DNA from: Deinococcus yavapaiensis KR-236
GTDB lineage: Bacteria; Deinococcota; Deinococci; Deinococcales; Deinococcaceae
Direction: 5' to 3'
Length of the DNA stretch: 64,000 bases
Assembly: GCF_003217515.1 (NCBI RefSeq)
Contig: NZ_QJSX01000009.1
Location: forward strand, 1 to 64,000
The notes beneath the pieces were generated by a model. It worked only from the letters and a program-made list of their open reading frames with translations, was not told the origin of the DNA and ran no database searches. The translations under genes and the position numbers were made by a program. Below are positions 35,474 through 44,727 of the stretch, piece by piece. How positions within the stretch are numbered: position 1 is the first letter of the stretch; each line of letters starts with the position of its first letter.

Positions 35474-36138
35474 CAGGCGTCGCCCGTTTGAGCGTGGGGC
35501 GCGGCGACGGGCTTGGATTCCGGCGAGCCTTTCTGCCGCAGCACGATCGACAGCAGCACGATCGACGCGACCGCCAGAAACTCGCTTTGCCAGTTCTGCA
35601 GCGACTGGAACCAAAAGGTGGAAGACGTCATGAACTCCGCGAGGTCGATGGGCCGCTGACCGTGCGCGATCGCCTCCAAGTTGCGCTCGTCCATGCCGCT
35701 CCACCCGTGCAAAACGAACGAAATCGCGAAGAGCGTGAAGAACGCGATGCTGAGCGAGTTCTGGTACAGCGCCAAAGCGAGCCCGCCGCGCTTGACGGGA
35801 CCCGGAACGTCCGGGCGGTCCTGGAACTCCAGCGGGTCTTGATCGACGGGTTCCTCCTCGTCGATCTTTTTCGATTCCGCCGAGCCTTTCTGGCGCAGCC
35901 ACACCGTCAAGAGGACGTACGCACCCATCTGAAGGAACTCGCTTTCCCAATTTTCGGTCGTGGCTTCCCAAAAATGCGCCGTGCCGAGATAGCGCGAGAA
36001 GGTCACGTCCGTGCCACCATGATCTTCTCGGTCCGAGTTGAAGTCTCGCCATCCCACGAGGGACTGACCGACCCAGAGCATGAGGAAGATCGCGACGACG
36101 ACGATCCCGAGGTTGTTTTCACGCCAGAAGCGTTGCAT
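35473..36138 (-). CDS. DUF6766-family membrane protein
   Basis: A 221-residue protein with four hydrophobic helices arranged as two similar halves: LGIVVVAIFLMLWVGQSLVGW with WESEFLQMGAYVLLTVWLRQKGSAESK, then SIAFFTLFAISFVLHGWSG with WQSEFLAVASIVLLSIVLRQKGSPESK. The internal duplication (WxSEFL...LRQKGSxESK) is characteristic of this family, whose function is unknown. The ATG at 36138 is preceded by AAGGAGGT. It converges with metNIQ. Confidence 0.85.
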   Translation of the reverse strand: MQRFWRENNLGIVVVAIFLMLWVGQSLVGWRDFNSDREDHGGTDVTFSRYLGTAHFWEATTENWESEFLQMGAYVLLTVWLRQKGSAESKKIDEEEPVDQDPLEFQDRPDVPGPVKRGGLALALYQNSLSIAFFTLFAISFVLHGWSGMDERNLEAIAHGQRPIDLAEFMTSSTFWFQSLQNWQSEFLAVASIVLLSIVLRQKGSPESKPVAAPHAQTGDA

Positions 36139-36307
36139 GCCGACCTCCTTCGCTTGCCTGCCTTTCCCCGAGCATGAGGGATTGTAGCCACGCCCGCCAT
36201 GAGGCGCCCTTGAGCGAGCCGCCAGAAGATCTACAGGAACGCGCTCGACCGAACAGCCTGAAGAAAGCGCCAATTTCCTTCCCAGCTCGATCGCCCAGAA
36301 TGAACGC

Positions 36308-36937
36308 ATGAAGGACCTTGTGCAACAACTCCTCTTTATGGCGATGACGGACGCGACGGGCGGCGCTCGCGGCGGTGACAACCTCGACGGCGTCGACGCG
36401 AACGACGAGACGGACGCCATGAGCGGCGGCGACGCGACGTCCGAGGACGGCGACATTCCCGGCGTGGCCGACGAACCCGACACCGAGTACGACGATCCCG
36501 ACGCGGACTCCGACGCGACGAGTTCCGAAGGCGGAGACGACCAGCCGTATCCCGGCTACGTTCCCGACGACGTCGTGGCCGCGCCCGGCCAAATCGACGA
36601 GAACGAGATCGACAATCAGCGAATGGGCGAGGCGGCGATGCGCGACCTCGGCATCGATCCGAAGATGCGCGAAGAAATGCTCGACAACGCCGTCGCCTAC
36701 GGTCTCGACGTCGAACCGACGAACGTGAACGACGAGCGCGCCTTCGACGACGGCCTGCCCGGCTCGTGGTCGGACTTCAGCGCCGTCACCGAGGACGCTC
36801 CGGAAGGAACGACGCGCCTCGCCGATCCGAACGACGACGCGGGCGGCGACGTGAAAGGTCCCCGAGTCGGCGGCGCGGGCGGCTTCGACGGCGGTCCCGC
36901 TCGAACGACGCCCCTTCCCGGCAGCGACGACGAGTAA
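36308..36937 (+). CDS. acidic hypothetical protein
   Basis: A 209-residue very acidic protein (many Asp/Glu/Gly stretches, e.g. DEPDTEYDDPDADSDA) with no signal peptide or membrane segment. The centre (QIDENEIDNQRMGEAAMRDL and the following residues to ~150) looks helical. I do not recognise a family. It is probably real because codon bias fits and a good terminator follows. Such acidic proteins may bind cations or basic proteins, but no function can be assigned. Confidence 0.6.
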   Translation: MKDLVQQLLFMAMTDATGGARGGDNLDGVDANDETDAMSGGDATSEDGDIPGVADEPDTEYDDPDADSDATSSEGGDDQPYPGYVPDDVVAAPGQIDENEIDNQRMGEAAMRDLGIDPKMREEMLDNAVAYGLDVEPTNVNDERAFDDGLPGSWSDFSAVTEDAPEGTTRLADPNDDAGGDVKGPRVGGAGGFDGGPARTTPLPGSDDE

Positions 36938-36956
36938 CGCTTCCAAGTACTGAAAG

Positions 36957-37003
36957 GCCCGCGCGGCCCGCACATCCCCGAAGTGAGCCGCGACGGGCTT
37001 TCT
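36957..37003 (+). terminator. terminator after the acidic protein gene
   Basis: Stem GCCCGCGCGGC (36957-36967) with GCCGCGACGGGC (36987-36998, one bulged A), followed by TTTCTTC. Confidence 0.6.
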
Positions 37004-37082
37004 TCGCCTTCTCGCGATGCACCTCCCGGCGCGCGGTCGGGCCCGAAGTCTGGCGGACCGCGTTTTATGAGTATCATGACGC

Positions 37083-37799
37083 ATGAGCGCCACGGAAGTC
37101 GTTCCGTTCGATTGGCATCGGATGTTCATCGGAGACGCGCCGTGGCTGTTTCTGCTCGAAATCGTCTTCAGGACGCTCTTGATGTACGGTTGGCTGCTGC
37201 TGCTGCTGCGCATCGTCGGGCGGCGCGGCTTGGCGCAACTTTCCATCGTGGAGTTCGCGATCGTCATCGCGCTCGGTTCGGCCGTCGGTGACGCGCCCTT
37301 CTACCCGGACGTGCCCCTGCTGCACGCCATGCTCGTCGTGGCCGTCGTCGTGTTCTTGCAGTGGGGCCTCGCGCAACTCATCAACCGAAGCGAAAAAGTC
37401 GAGACGTTCATGGAAGGCCGTCCGACGCTCGTCGTGGACGGAGGCCGCGTGAACTTGCAAGGCCTCAAAGACGTCAGCCTCTCCAGCGAGGAGTTGTTCG
37501 AACGCCTACGGCTCGCCGGGGTGACGCAACTCGGCGAGGTGCGCTTCGCGTTCGTGGAGCAAGGCGGCAACCTCAGCATCTTTCGCTTCGAGGCGCGGTC
37601 CGTGCGACTCGGGCTTCCGATCGTGCCGCCGCAAGACCTCGTCGATTCGGACGCGCTGGAGAACGAAGCGCGCGCCGACGATCCGCACGCCTGCACGAAC
37701 TGCGGCGACGTCGAGGCTTCACGGCCCGCCGGACCTTGCCCCCGTTGCGGTCAACGGCGTTGGATTCCCGCGAAGGTCGACGCGTTCGAGGATGCGTGA
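37083..37799 (+). CDS. DUF421 membrane protein with C-terminal zinc ribbon
   Basis: A 238-residue protein. Three N-terminal helices (~22-100) are followed by a YetF/DUF421 cytoplasmic domain (GRPTLVVDGGRVNLQGLKDVSLSSEELFERLRLAGV, GNLSIFRFEARSV). The C-terminal tail adds CTNCGD...CPRCGQRRW (~205-228), a four-Cys zinc ribbon not usual for this family. The ATG lies 6 bases after TATCATGACGC; a leaderless mRNA is possible. Function of the family is unknown. Confidence 0.82.
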   Translation: MSATEVVPFDWHRMFIGDAPWLFLLEIVFRTLLMYGWLLLLLRIVGRRGLAQLSIVEFAIVIALGSAVGDAPFYPDVPLLHAMLVVAVVVFLQWGLAQLINRSEKVETFMEGRPTLVVDGGRVNLQGLKDVSLSSEELFERLRLAGVTQLGEVRFAFVEQGGNLSIFRFEARSVRLGLPIVPPQDLVDSDALENEARADDPHACTNCGDVEASRPAGPCPRCGQRRWIPAKVDAFEDA

Positions 37800-37842
37800 G
37801 CCGCGCGCTCGTGCGACCTCGTGCCAGCAGGGCGGCCGGGTC

Positions 37843-38598
37843 TCACCGAACGTACGAAGCTCCGTTGAGGTCCAGCGTCGCCCCGGTCATGTGCCGCGCG
37901 AGGCCCGACGCGAGAAACGCCACGGTATTCGCGACTTCCTCGGGCGGCACCACGTCTCCCAGCGGGATGTCGCGCGCGATGTCGGCGGCGTGCTCGCGCA
38001 AGTATCCTTCGGCCATCTCGGTGCGAACCCAACCGGGCGCCACGGCGTACGCCAAGATGCCGTCGGGCGCGTACCCACGCGCGATCGAACGTGTCAGGGC
38101 GATGACGCCTCCCTTGGACGCCGCGTAGTGCATGGACTCCGGATTGTCTCCCCGAAAGGCCGCGCGGCTCGCGACGTTGATGATGGTTCCGCCGCCTCGC
38201 CCCCGAAAGTGCACGATCGCTTCGCGGCACAGATCGGCGACCGCCACCAAGTTCACCTGCAGGGTGCGGGCCCACGTTTGCGCCCACGCGCTCGCCTCGT
38301 CGTCCACGGTCACGCTCGGCGCGATGCCCGCGTTGTTCACCAGCACGTCCACCCGCCCTTGCCACGCCACGGCGTCGCGGAACAATGCGGTGGCCGCGCC
38401 GGGACGACCCAAGTCCGCGCCGAGCGCGACCGATCGCTCCGATCCGAGTTCCTCCACGAGCGCCCTGGCTTCCTCCTCGTTGCGCCCGTAGTGCACGATG
38501 ACCTGCGCGCCCGCCGCGGACAACGTGCGGGCGGTGACCGCGCCGATACCGCGTGAGCTTCCCGTCACGAGAATCACTTTCCCCGTCAAGTCGAGCAT
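37843..38598 (-). CDS. SDR-family oxidoreductase
   Basis: A 251-residue short-chain dehydrogenase/reductase: cofactor motif TGSSRGIG (~12-19), DVLVNNAGIAP (~86), catalytic Ser near NVASRAAF, Tyr-x3-Lys in YAASKGG (~157), and the C-terminal MTGATLDLNGA. HYGR after beta-2 suggests NADP(H). It is similar to FabG-like 3-oxoacyl reductases, but the substrate is unknown. The start is the ATG at 38598; a second ATG nine bases upstream is also possible. Confidence 0.9.
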   Translation of the reverse strand: MLDLTGKVILVTGSSRGIGAVTARTLSAAGAQVIVHYGRNEEEARALVEELGSERSVALGADLGRPGAATALFRDAVAWQGRVDVLVNNAGIAPSVTVDDEASAWAQTWARTLQVNLVAVADLCREAIVHFRGRGGGTIINVASRAAFRGDNPESMHYAASKGGVIALTRSIARGYAPDGILAYAVAPGWVRTEMAEGYLREHAADIARDIPLGDVVPPEEVANTVAFLASGLARHMTGATLDLNGASYVR

Positions 38599-38775
38599 GC
38601 GCCTCATTATGCAAGCCGACGAACCAAGTTTCTTCGTGCCGTCCGTTCGCCCCGCCGACTTCGGCGCCTCGAAAGCAACTTCGAGGACGCGAGTGGATTC
38701 TGCGTCCACAGACCGTTCCTCGACGGGTCACTCGGGATCACGTGAAAATCACTCGGCGATTTCTAGCATGCGGGC

Positions 38776-40989
38776 ATGTCACGAATCACATGGCGTGTTC
38801 TCGTTTTCGTCGCGATGCTGGCCGCTCCTCGGGCCGCCGAAGCGCAGCAGGGAGCTTGGAGTGACGCGGCCGTGCTGTTGCCCCTCAAGGCGCAAGAGCG
38901 GGTGCTGCTCGATCACAAGGCCGAACTGTGCCGTCCGACCGCCGCTCCGCTCGTCGCGGCGCCCGGCGGAGGCGGCGGGCGGGACATCGAGCGCGAAATT
39001 CGCGTGCTCGAAGAGCAACTGAAGGCGCTTTCCGCCAACGACCCACGGCGAACCCAGCTTCAGCGCGACCTCGAAGAACTCAAGCGCTTGAGAGACGCCC
39101 GCCCGGTCGGCGCCACGCTTGCCCAAGGCTTGCCGCAGGCGCTCGCCAGCATCGACGCGCGGCTGCGCCGCAATGCCCGCGCGCACGACGCGTTTCTTCG
39201 CAGCCCGGAAGCGAAGAACCTCCAGATGGCCGAAGTCGCGGCGATCACGGCCATCGCCGAGGGCCGACTCGAAGGTGCCTTGGCAGCCCTCACGGCGGCC
39301 GTGACGCTCGACTCGAACAATCCGTCACGGCTGGTGAATCTCTCCGGAGTGCTCGACCAGTTGGGAATGGCCAACGAAGCGCTGCTGGTGTTGCAGGCGG
39401 CGGACGCGCTCGGCGGCGCGAGGGGCTCGGTGGGCGGCGTGCCCTTTCAAGCGTTGGCGCTGAACAATCGGGGAGCGGCGCTTCTCGCGCTGGGCCGCTG
39501 GAAGGACGCCGAAGGGCCCCTCACGCAGGCGCTCAAGCTCGCGCCGCAACTTGCGGAAGCCAACACCAACTTGTCGCGCGCGCAACTGTGCCAAGGCCGA
39601 ACCTCGGAGGCCGCGCGAACGTTCCAGGCGGGCATGCGACGCACGCCGAACTCGCAGAGCCCCCGCGATTTGCCGGTGGACTTCGACTTCACCAAGACCG
39701 GCGAGGGCGGAGGCGACGACAGCAGTTCGCTGTCCTTGCGTTCCGCCGAAGAGTCGCGCGTGCGCCGCCCCGCCTCGGCCTTGTTCGACTTGTCTCAAGG
39801 GCAGGACTGGACGCTGCCACCTTTGAAGTTCCCGGCGGTTCCCGAGGACGTCGTTCCGCTGTTGCCTCAATACCGAGCCTTGCAGGAACGCTGGGAGGAA
39901 CTGGAGGCGGCCGACATCGCGACGGACCGAAACACGACGCTGGACTTGAGCGGCCTCGGGGTGGAACGGCAGACGCGGGCGGTGTGGAACGCCATCGCCA
40001 CGTCCGACACAGATCCGGACATCCTTCCCTTGCGGCAAGCCTACGCGCGGGTGCAGTTGCAGTTCAACAACCGACGGGCCGAGGCGAGCCGTACGCTGAG
40101 CGAGGACCGAAGCCGAATCCTCGATAAAGGTTACGAGGACGAATGCCAACTCATCGCGGCGAACCGCGCGGTCGAATTGAAGTACCTCGACTCGGTGCGT
40201 TCGAGCTACAAGGGGCTGGAAATGGCGGTCGCCGCGTACGGCCGTGCCAGCGTGCGTCGTCAGACCGCGCTGGCCGCCAACTTGCCTACGCGCCAGCTGC
40301 GCGCACACGAACTCGCTTTCATTCAGCATGCGAAGCAAGCTCTGTTCTACGGAACGATGCTCGAATCGGCCATCGCCGTCGCCGATGAAATCTGGGCGCA
40401 ATTCTACGAGAAACCTTGCGTTCCCCCGAGCAAAGCGGCGTTGGATCCCGTGAAGTTCGAAGCGTTCTCCATCGCGGACTGCCCGCCGGGATTGAACGGC
40501 AAGGCGCTGAGCTTGTCCAAGAAGGTGACGATGTCGGCGGACGCGCAGAACGTGCTGCAAGCCGGAGGCGGATCGGGCGGCGACGCTCCGAAGCACGTGT
40601 TCGATTTCAAGGTGTCGTGCGCGGGTTTGGAACTGAAAGCGAAATCGTCCGAGGCGATCGGGCTGTTCGCTTCGCTGAAAGACGACATGCGCGGTACGAC
40701 GACGTTGGTGTTCGGCATCGCGGGGCAAGCAAAGGTTCCGGGCTTGTCGAACGTCGGGGCGAAGCTGGGCGCGGAAGGAACCGAAGGCGTGTACCTGAGG
40801 TGGGGCCGCGACGGCCTGGAAGACGTCGGTCTGCGCATCACCCTCAGCGGCGAAGCGAGCGCGGGCGCTCTCGGTTCGCAGCTCAAGTTGCCGGAATTCA
40901 AGGAAGGCTTCGAGGTGGAGTTCGGTGTGGCCGCCGCCGTGGAGTACTGGACGTCCGACGCCTACGACGAGAATCCCGACGACGAATAG
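38776..40989 (+). CDS. exported TPR-containing protein
   Basis: A 737-residue protein with a signal peptide (LVFVAMLAAPRAAEA). A Gly-rich stretch and a coiled coil follow (EREIRVLEEQLKALSAND..., ~68-115). TPR-like repeats span ~155-290 (AAVTLDSNNPSRLVNLSGVL, ALNNRGAALLALGRWKDAEGP). A long helical region (~340-560) and a C-terminal beta-rich domain (~580-725) follow. Function is unknown; it may organise envelope or surface assemblies. It stands alone with a strong terminator. Confidence 0.75.
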   Translation: MSRITWRVLVFVAMLAAPRAAEAQQGAWSDAAVLLPLKAQERVLLDHKAELCRPTAAPLVAAPGGGGGRDIEREIRVLEEQLKALSANDPRRTQLQRDLEELKRLRDARPVGATLAQGLPQALASIDARLRRNARAHDAFLRSPEAKNLQMAEVAAITAIAEGRLEGALAALTAAVTLDSNNPSRLVNLSGVLDQLGMANEALLVLQAADALGGARGSVGGVPFQALALNNRGAALLALGRWKDAEGPLTQALKLAPQLAEANTNLSRAQLCQGRTSEAARTFQAGMRRTPNSQSPRDLPVDFDFTKTGEGGGDDSSSLSLRSAEESRVRRPASALFDLSQGQDWTLPPLKFPAVPEDVVPLLPQYRALQERWEELEAADIATDRNTTLDLSGLGVERQTRAVWNAIATSDTDPDILPLRQAYARVQLQFNNRRAEASRTLSEDRSRILDKGYEDECQLIAANRAVELKYLDSVRSSYKGLEMAVAAYGRASVRRQTALAANLPTRQLRAHELAFIQHAKQALFYGTMLESAIAVADEIWAQFYEKPCVPPSKAALDPVKFEAFSIADCPPGLNGKALSLSKKVTMSADAQNVLQAGGGSGGDAPKHVFDFKVSCAGLELKAKSSEAIGLFASLKDDMRGTTTLVFGIAGQAKVPGLSNVGAKLGAEGTEGVYLRWGRDGLEDVGLRITLSGEASAGALGSQLKLPEFKEGFEVEFGVAAAVEYWTSDAYDENPDDE

Positions 40990-41013
40990 CAGCGTTCTCG
41001 CCGAAACGTGAGC

Positions 41014-41048
41014 AAGAGCCGCCCGCCCGGGCGGTTTCTCTTTTTTTG
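41014..41048 (+). terminator. terminator of the TPR exoprotein gene
   Basis: CCGCCC (41019-41024) pairs with GGGCGG (41029-41034), followed by TTTCTCTTTTTTT, a strong rho-independent terminator. Confidence 0.85.
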
Positions 41049-41440
41049 GAAGCGCGACCTCTGCCGAAGGCGAATTTCGGTCGGGACGCCGCTCTCAGCT
41101 TGGCAACTCGAGCTCGCGTCTCGTGACGGACGGCGCGTTCTCGGCGAGGCGAGGAGGCGAGCGCGGAACACTCCCGCAGGGGGCACGAAGCCCCGTTGCA
41201 CCGCCTCACGCCAGGAATTGCAGGACGCAGACGTGCCTTTCGGGGAAGAGGTCCGTCGAACACGCCGAGACGCCATGGTCCTCTTGGCGAATCGATCGAG
41301 TCGGACACGCGTGGTAGAGGGCGAAACGCCCCGTTCATGCTCGTGCCTCGAGGCCAAGACCGCACGTCGTTCGGCGTCTCGACGAGGGCCGCAGTGAGGC
41401 CTTGGGGCCCGGAACGTGCCCGTGAACGGAAAACCGGGGC
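41049..41440. other. gene-free stretch
   Basis: About 390 bases of high-GC sequence between the terminator and the TetR gene. Frames on both strands lack recognisable domains and ribosome sites; I see nothing to annotate. Confidence 0.4.
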
Positions 41441-42031
41441 TCACGAGGGCCGCTGTCGAATTTCCATCCTCCAGAGAAACACGCCCATTTGCTCGGCGGA
41501 GTACTGGTGGTCGCTTTCCAGCCACCACGCGAGCATGCCGACGAACGCCGCCGACAGGAATCGGAAGGCGATTTCGTTCGGAACGGTCTGCTCGGGCAGC
41601 AGGTTCGACCAGTACTGTGCGTGCCGCATTCCGGACTGCTCGAGCGCGTTGACGATCCGGGCGGTGAAGATCGAGCTGCCTTCGGGACCGAACAGGCGAC
41701 GGTAGAACGGGATATCACGTCCGAACACTTCGAACAGCTTCGTGAACGTCGGAGGGATCTCTCCGGGGCTGTGCTGCTGCATCTCACTGAAGTGAGCCGT
41801 GGTCACCGCTTCGATTTCGTCGACCAATTCGCCAAGCATTTCCTCCAGCACCTCGTACTTGCTGGTGTAGTGGTCGTAGAAGGTGTTTCGCTGGCAACCG
41901 GCGTGTTGGGCGATCGCCTGGACACTGATCTCATCGAACGGCATGTTGAGCGTCAATTCACGAATGGCATTTCGAATCCGCTCTTTGGTACGCCTGACTC
42001 GAAGATCGCTGGTTGATCGGCGCTGAGCCAT
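41441..42031 (-). CDS. TetR-family transcriptional regulator
   Basis: A 196-residue regulator. The N-terminal TetR HTH is at ~5-60 (VRRTKERIRNAIRELTL, ISVQAIAQHAGCQRNTFYDHYTSK). The C-terminal domain resembles TetR_C of the DhaS/YcdC-like group (FEVFGRDIPFYRRLFGPEGSSIF, FLSAAFVGMLAWWLE). I choose the ATG at 42031 because GGAGGAAA lies 10 bases upstream; the GTG eight codons earlier overlaps that ribosome site. It is divergent from the Rieske/PQQ operon and probably represses it, with a small molecule (perhaps an alcohol or aldehyde) as ligand. Confidence 0.88.
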   Translation of the reverse strand: MAQRRSTSDLRVRRTKERIRNAIRELTLNMPFDEISVQAIAQHAGCQRNTFYDHYTSKYEVLEEMLGELVDEIEAVTTAHFSEMQQHSPGEIPPTFTKLFEVFGRDIPFYRRLFGPEGSSIFTARIVNALEQSGMRHAQYWSNLLPEQTVPNEIAFRFLSAAFVGMLAWWLESDHQYSAEQMGVFLWRMEIRQRPS

Positions 42032-42068
42032 TGTTGAAATTTCCTCCTTGCTCACTTCTTAAAAACTA

Positions 42069-42098
42069 TTGACTTTCTCGAAACGGGAGGCTTATGCT
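42069..42098 (+). promoter_or_regulatory. promoter of the alcohol-dehydrogenase operon
   Basis: TTGACT (42069-42074) and TATGCT (42093-42098) with an 18-base spacer, in a locally A+T-rich patch. The leader to the first gene is then about 280 bases long. Confidence 0.55.
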
Positions 42099-42103
42099 CC
42101 ACC

Positions 42104-42130
42104 TACCGAACAGAACGTTTGTTACCGAAC
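42104..42130. promoter_or_regulatory. candidate TetR operator
   Basis: TACCGAAC occurs at 42104-42111 and again at 42123-42130 (19-base period), around the near-palindrome AACAGAACGTTTGTT (42109-42123). Position just downstream of the promoter suits a repressor site. Confidence 0.4.
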
Positions 42131-42380
42131 TAAATGTTAGATAAAAGCGCCCTGCGCTGAGCGTCGCTCCAGGCATGATACGTGCCTCCCTCTTCCTGGA
42201 AAAGGAAATGGACCTGAAACACATCCCTCCATAAAGAGCCGGAACCCCGAGATTCGAGGCATCACAGCTCAGGCATCGGATTCATCCCGGTCGCCTCGTC
42301 CTCTCACGCGTCCGCACGGAGTTACTCGAAGCCAAGCTGCCCGTCCACCTCAACGTCCCTACGCCCCCGGAGGTCCTGCC

Positions 42381-42959
42381 ATGAGCAAGAACGTATCCCA
42401 ACAACGCCGCCTCATTCTCAAGGCCGCCGCCATGACAGGCGTCGCTGCCGCATTCGGCCAACGCGGCGCCGCACAAGGTGCCTCGGCCGCCAGCGTCGTC
42501 CAGAACGGTGACGTCCTCGTGTATCAGAGCGGGACCAACGCCGAAAAACCCATCAATCCCAAAGACCTCAAGGAAGGCGAACCCGTACTCGCCTTCGCGA
42601 TGGACCCGAAGACCAAGCAGATTCGCGACAAGACCAAAGGCAACATCGTGGTCGTGAAGCTCAAGGCGGCAGACATCAAGGCCAGCAGCAAGAGCAACGC
42701 GGCGGACGGCATCGTCGCCTACTCGGCCATCTGCACGCACCAAGGCTGCGCCGTCTCGAAGATCGGCTCGCTCGGCTCGGCCAAAGGCAACCTCGACTGC
42801 CCGTGCCATCACTCCCTCTTCGATCCGAGAGACAACGCCAAGGTCGTCGGCGGTCCGGCTCCCCGCCGCCTTCCCGCCCTGCCCCTCAAACTCGAGGCCA
42901 AGGGCGTTCAGATTGCCGCTACGGGTGGCTTCATCGGCCGCGTCGGCACCGGCAAGTAA
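42381..42959 (+). CDS. exported Rieske iron-sulfur protein
   Basis: A 192-residue protein with a Tat-like signal (QQRRLILKAAAMTGVAAAFG) and a Rieske domain. The [2Fe-2S] ligands are Cys118 and His120 in CTHQGC and Cys140 and His143 in CPCHHS. Cys123 and Cys142 would form the usual disulfide. GGPAPRRLPALPLKLEAKG closes the fold. No membrane helix follows, so it should be periplasmic once the signal is cut. It is the first gene of the PQQ dehydrogenase operon, 29 bases upstream, so it is a good candidate for that enzyme's electron acceptor. Arsenite oxidase small subunits look similar, but no large subunit is present. Confidence 0.9.
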   Translation: MSKNVSQQRRLILKAAAMTGVAAAFGQRGAAQGASAASVVQNGDVLVYQSGTNAEKPINPKDLKEGEPVLAFAMDPKTKQIRDKTKGNIVVVKLKAADIKASSKSNAADGIVAYSAICTHQGCAVSKIGSLGSAKGNLDCPCHHSLFDPRDNAKVVGGPAPRRLPALPLKLEAKGVQIAATGGFIGRVGTGK

Positions 42960-42988
42960 CTTCACCACCTTTCTCCCAGGAGGACATA

Positions 42989-44662
42989 ATGCGCAATCTA
43001 CTCACGCTGGCTCTGGCACTCATCGGTAGCAGCACACTCGTGGCAAGCGCGCAAATCAGCAACTACGCGCCCGTCACGGACGCTCGACTGCTGAACCCCG
43101 AGCCGGGCAACTGGCTGTCCTACCGCGGCAACTACAGCAACTGGGGTTACAGCCCCCTCACGCAGATCACCTCGGCGAACGTCTCCCGCCTGCGGCCCGT
43201 CTGGGCGTTCTCGACCGGCGAAACGGCCGGTCACGAAGCTCCCGCGATCGTCAACAACGGCGTCATGTTCATCACCGCGCCGAACAACGGACTCTACGCC
43301 CTCAACGCGAAGACCGGACAGCAATTGTGGCAGTACAAACGCGAAATTCCCGAGGACCTCGTCACTTGCTGTGACATCGTGAACCGCGGCGTGGCCCTGT
43401 ACGGCGACATGGTCTTGATGGGAACGCTCGACGCGCACGTCCTCGCGTTCAACGCGAAGACCGGCAAGATCATCTGGGACCGCACGATCGAGGACTACAA
43501 GAAGCGGTACACGATCACCTCCGCGCCCCTCGTCGCCGACGGCAAGATCATCACGGGCATCCACGGAGGCGAGTACGGGGTGCGCGGCTTCCTCGAAGCG
43601 CTCGACCCCAAGACCGGCAAGACGATCTGGAAGACGTACACCACCGTCAACGGCTCGTACCCCGCGGGCGGCGCTGAAACCGGAGGGGCGTCCACCTGGG
43701 TCACCGGCTCGTACGATCCGGGCACCAAGACCGTCTACTGGGGAACGTCCAACCCCTCTCCGTGGATCGATCCTCGCGCGAAGGAATCCGACGACCGCAA
43801 GTGGTCCTCGTCCGTGCTGGCGTTCGACGTCAAGACCGGCAAGATCAAGACCGGCTTCCAGTACAGCCCGAACGACGTGTGGGACTTCGACGGCGTCAAC
43901 GAGCAGATCCTCATCGACACCGTGGTCAACGGCAAGACCATGAAGTCGATCGTGTCCGCCCACCGCAACGGCTACCTCTACCTGCTGGACCGTGCCAACG
44001 GCGGCTTGAAGTACGTGGACGCCCACAAGTTCATTAGAAGCACCGTGTATCAAAGCATCGACAAGAACGGCCGTCCGGTGTGGAATCCGCAGGCCCGTCC
44101 CGCTGTCGGCAAGCAAGCGAGCGCATGCCCGAGCCTCCTCGGCGGAAAGAACTGGAATCCTGCCGCCTACAGCCCTCTGACGAAGCTCGTCTACATTCCC
44201 AGCAACGAGTCCTGCATGACCATCAAGGGTTCGCAGGTGAAGTACGCGGCCGGTGAAGCCTACATCGGCGCAGAATCCGATATCACGACCGCTCCCGGCC
44301 TGAACCACATCGGGAAGTTGCAGGCCGTCGATCCCGTCACCGGCAAGCAAGTCTGGGCGCAAACCTTCAACTCGCTGTTGTGGGGCGGCGTGCTCACCAC
44401 GGGCGGCAACCTCGTCTTCACGGGAAGCTCGGACGACCGTAACTTCAACGCGTTCGACGCGAAGACCGGCAAGAAGCTGTGGTCGTTCAAGACGAACTCC
44501 GGCGTGATCGGCGTGCCCGTCAGCTTCCAAGTGGAAGGCAAGCAGTACGTCGGCGTGTACTCCGGCTTCGGCGGCGTCGCCGGGTTCTTCAACAGCGGAG
44601 TCGGCGCCAAGACGAAGGACATTCCGACGGGCGGCGTGTTCTGGGTGTTCGCCCTCGACTGA
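42989..44662 (+). CDS. PQQ-dependent alcohol dehydrogenase, lanthanide-type
   Basis: A 557-residue periplasmic quinoprotein with a signal peptide (cleavage after VASA). It is an eight-blade propeller with repeated W-motifs (LNAKTGQQLWQY, NAKTGKIIWDR, DAKTGKKLWSF). Active-site residues align with methanol dehydrogenase: vicinal Cys127-Cys128 (TCCDIVNRG), Glu195 (GGEYGVRG), Asn255 (WGTSNPSPW) and catalytic Asp299 in VWDFDGVN. Asp301, two residues on, is the extra metal ligand found in XoxF, PedH and ExaF and replaced by a small residue in calcium MxaF. So a rare-earth ion is expected. It oxidises a primary alcohol to the aldehyde. There is no cytochrome domain and no pqq genes in the window. 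AGGAGG precedes the ATG. Confidence 0.93.
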   Translation: MRNLLTLALALIGSSTLVASAQISNYAPVTDARLLNPEPGNWLSYRGNYSNWGYSPLTQITSANVSRLRPVWAFSTGETAGHEAPAIVNNGVMFITAPNNGLYALNAKTGQQLWQYKREIPEDLVTCCDIVNRGVALYGDMVLMGTLDAHVLAFNAKTGKIIWDRTIEDYKKRYTITSAPLVADGKIITGIHGGEYGVRGFLEALDPKTGKTIWKTYTTVNGSYPAGGAETGGASTWVTGSYDPGTKTVYWGTSNPSPWIDPRAKESDDRKWSSSVLAFDVKTGKIKTGFQYSPNDVWDFDGVNEQILIDTVVNGKTMKSIVSAHRNGYLYLLDRANGGLKYVDAHKFIRSTVYQSIDKNGRPVWNPQARPAVGKQASACPSLLGGKNWNPAAYSPLTKLVYIPSNESCMTIKGSQVKYAAGEAYIGAESDITTAPGLNHIGKLQAVDPVTGKQVWAQTFNSLLWGGVLTTGGNLVFTGSSDDRNFNAFDAKTGKKLWSFKTNSGVIGVPVSFQVEGKQYVGVYSGFGGVAGFFNSGVGAKTKDIPTGGVFWVFALD

Positions 44663-44686
44663 GCTCCTCGTTTCTCGCATCAACTT

Positions 44687-44712
44687 GTTGGGGAGCCTTC
44701 GGGCTCCCCAAC
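44687..44712 (+). other. UUCG-capped hairpin between dehydrogenase and binding-protein genes
   Basis: Perfect 11-bp stem GTTGGGGAGCC (44687-44697) and GGCTCCCCAAC (44702-44712) with a TTCG loop closed by C-G, an exceptionally stable RNA hairpin. No T-tract follows, and the next start is 16 bases away. It probably stabilises the upstream mRNA 3' end or lowers downstream expression rather than ending transcription fully. Confidence 0.65.
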
Positions 44713-44727
44713 ATGCCCGGAGTCCCC

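Noticed and set aside
42381..42959. Rieske protein as arsenite oxidase small subunit (AioB)
   Set aside because: No molybdopterin large subunit is adjacent, while a quinoprotein dehydrogenase is 29 bases downstream.
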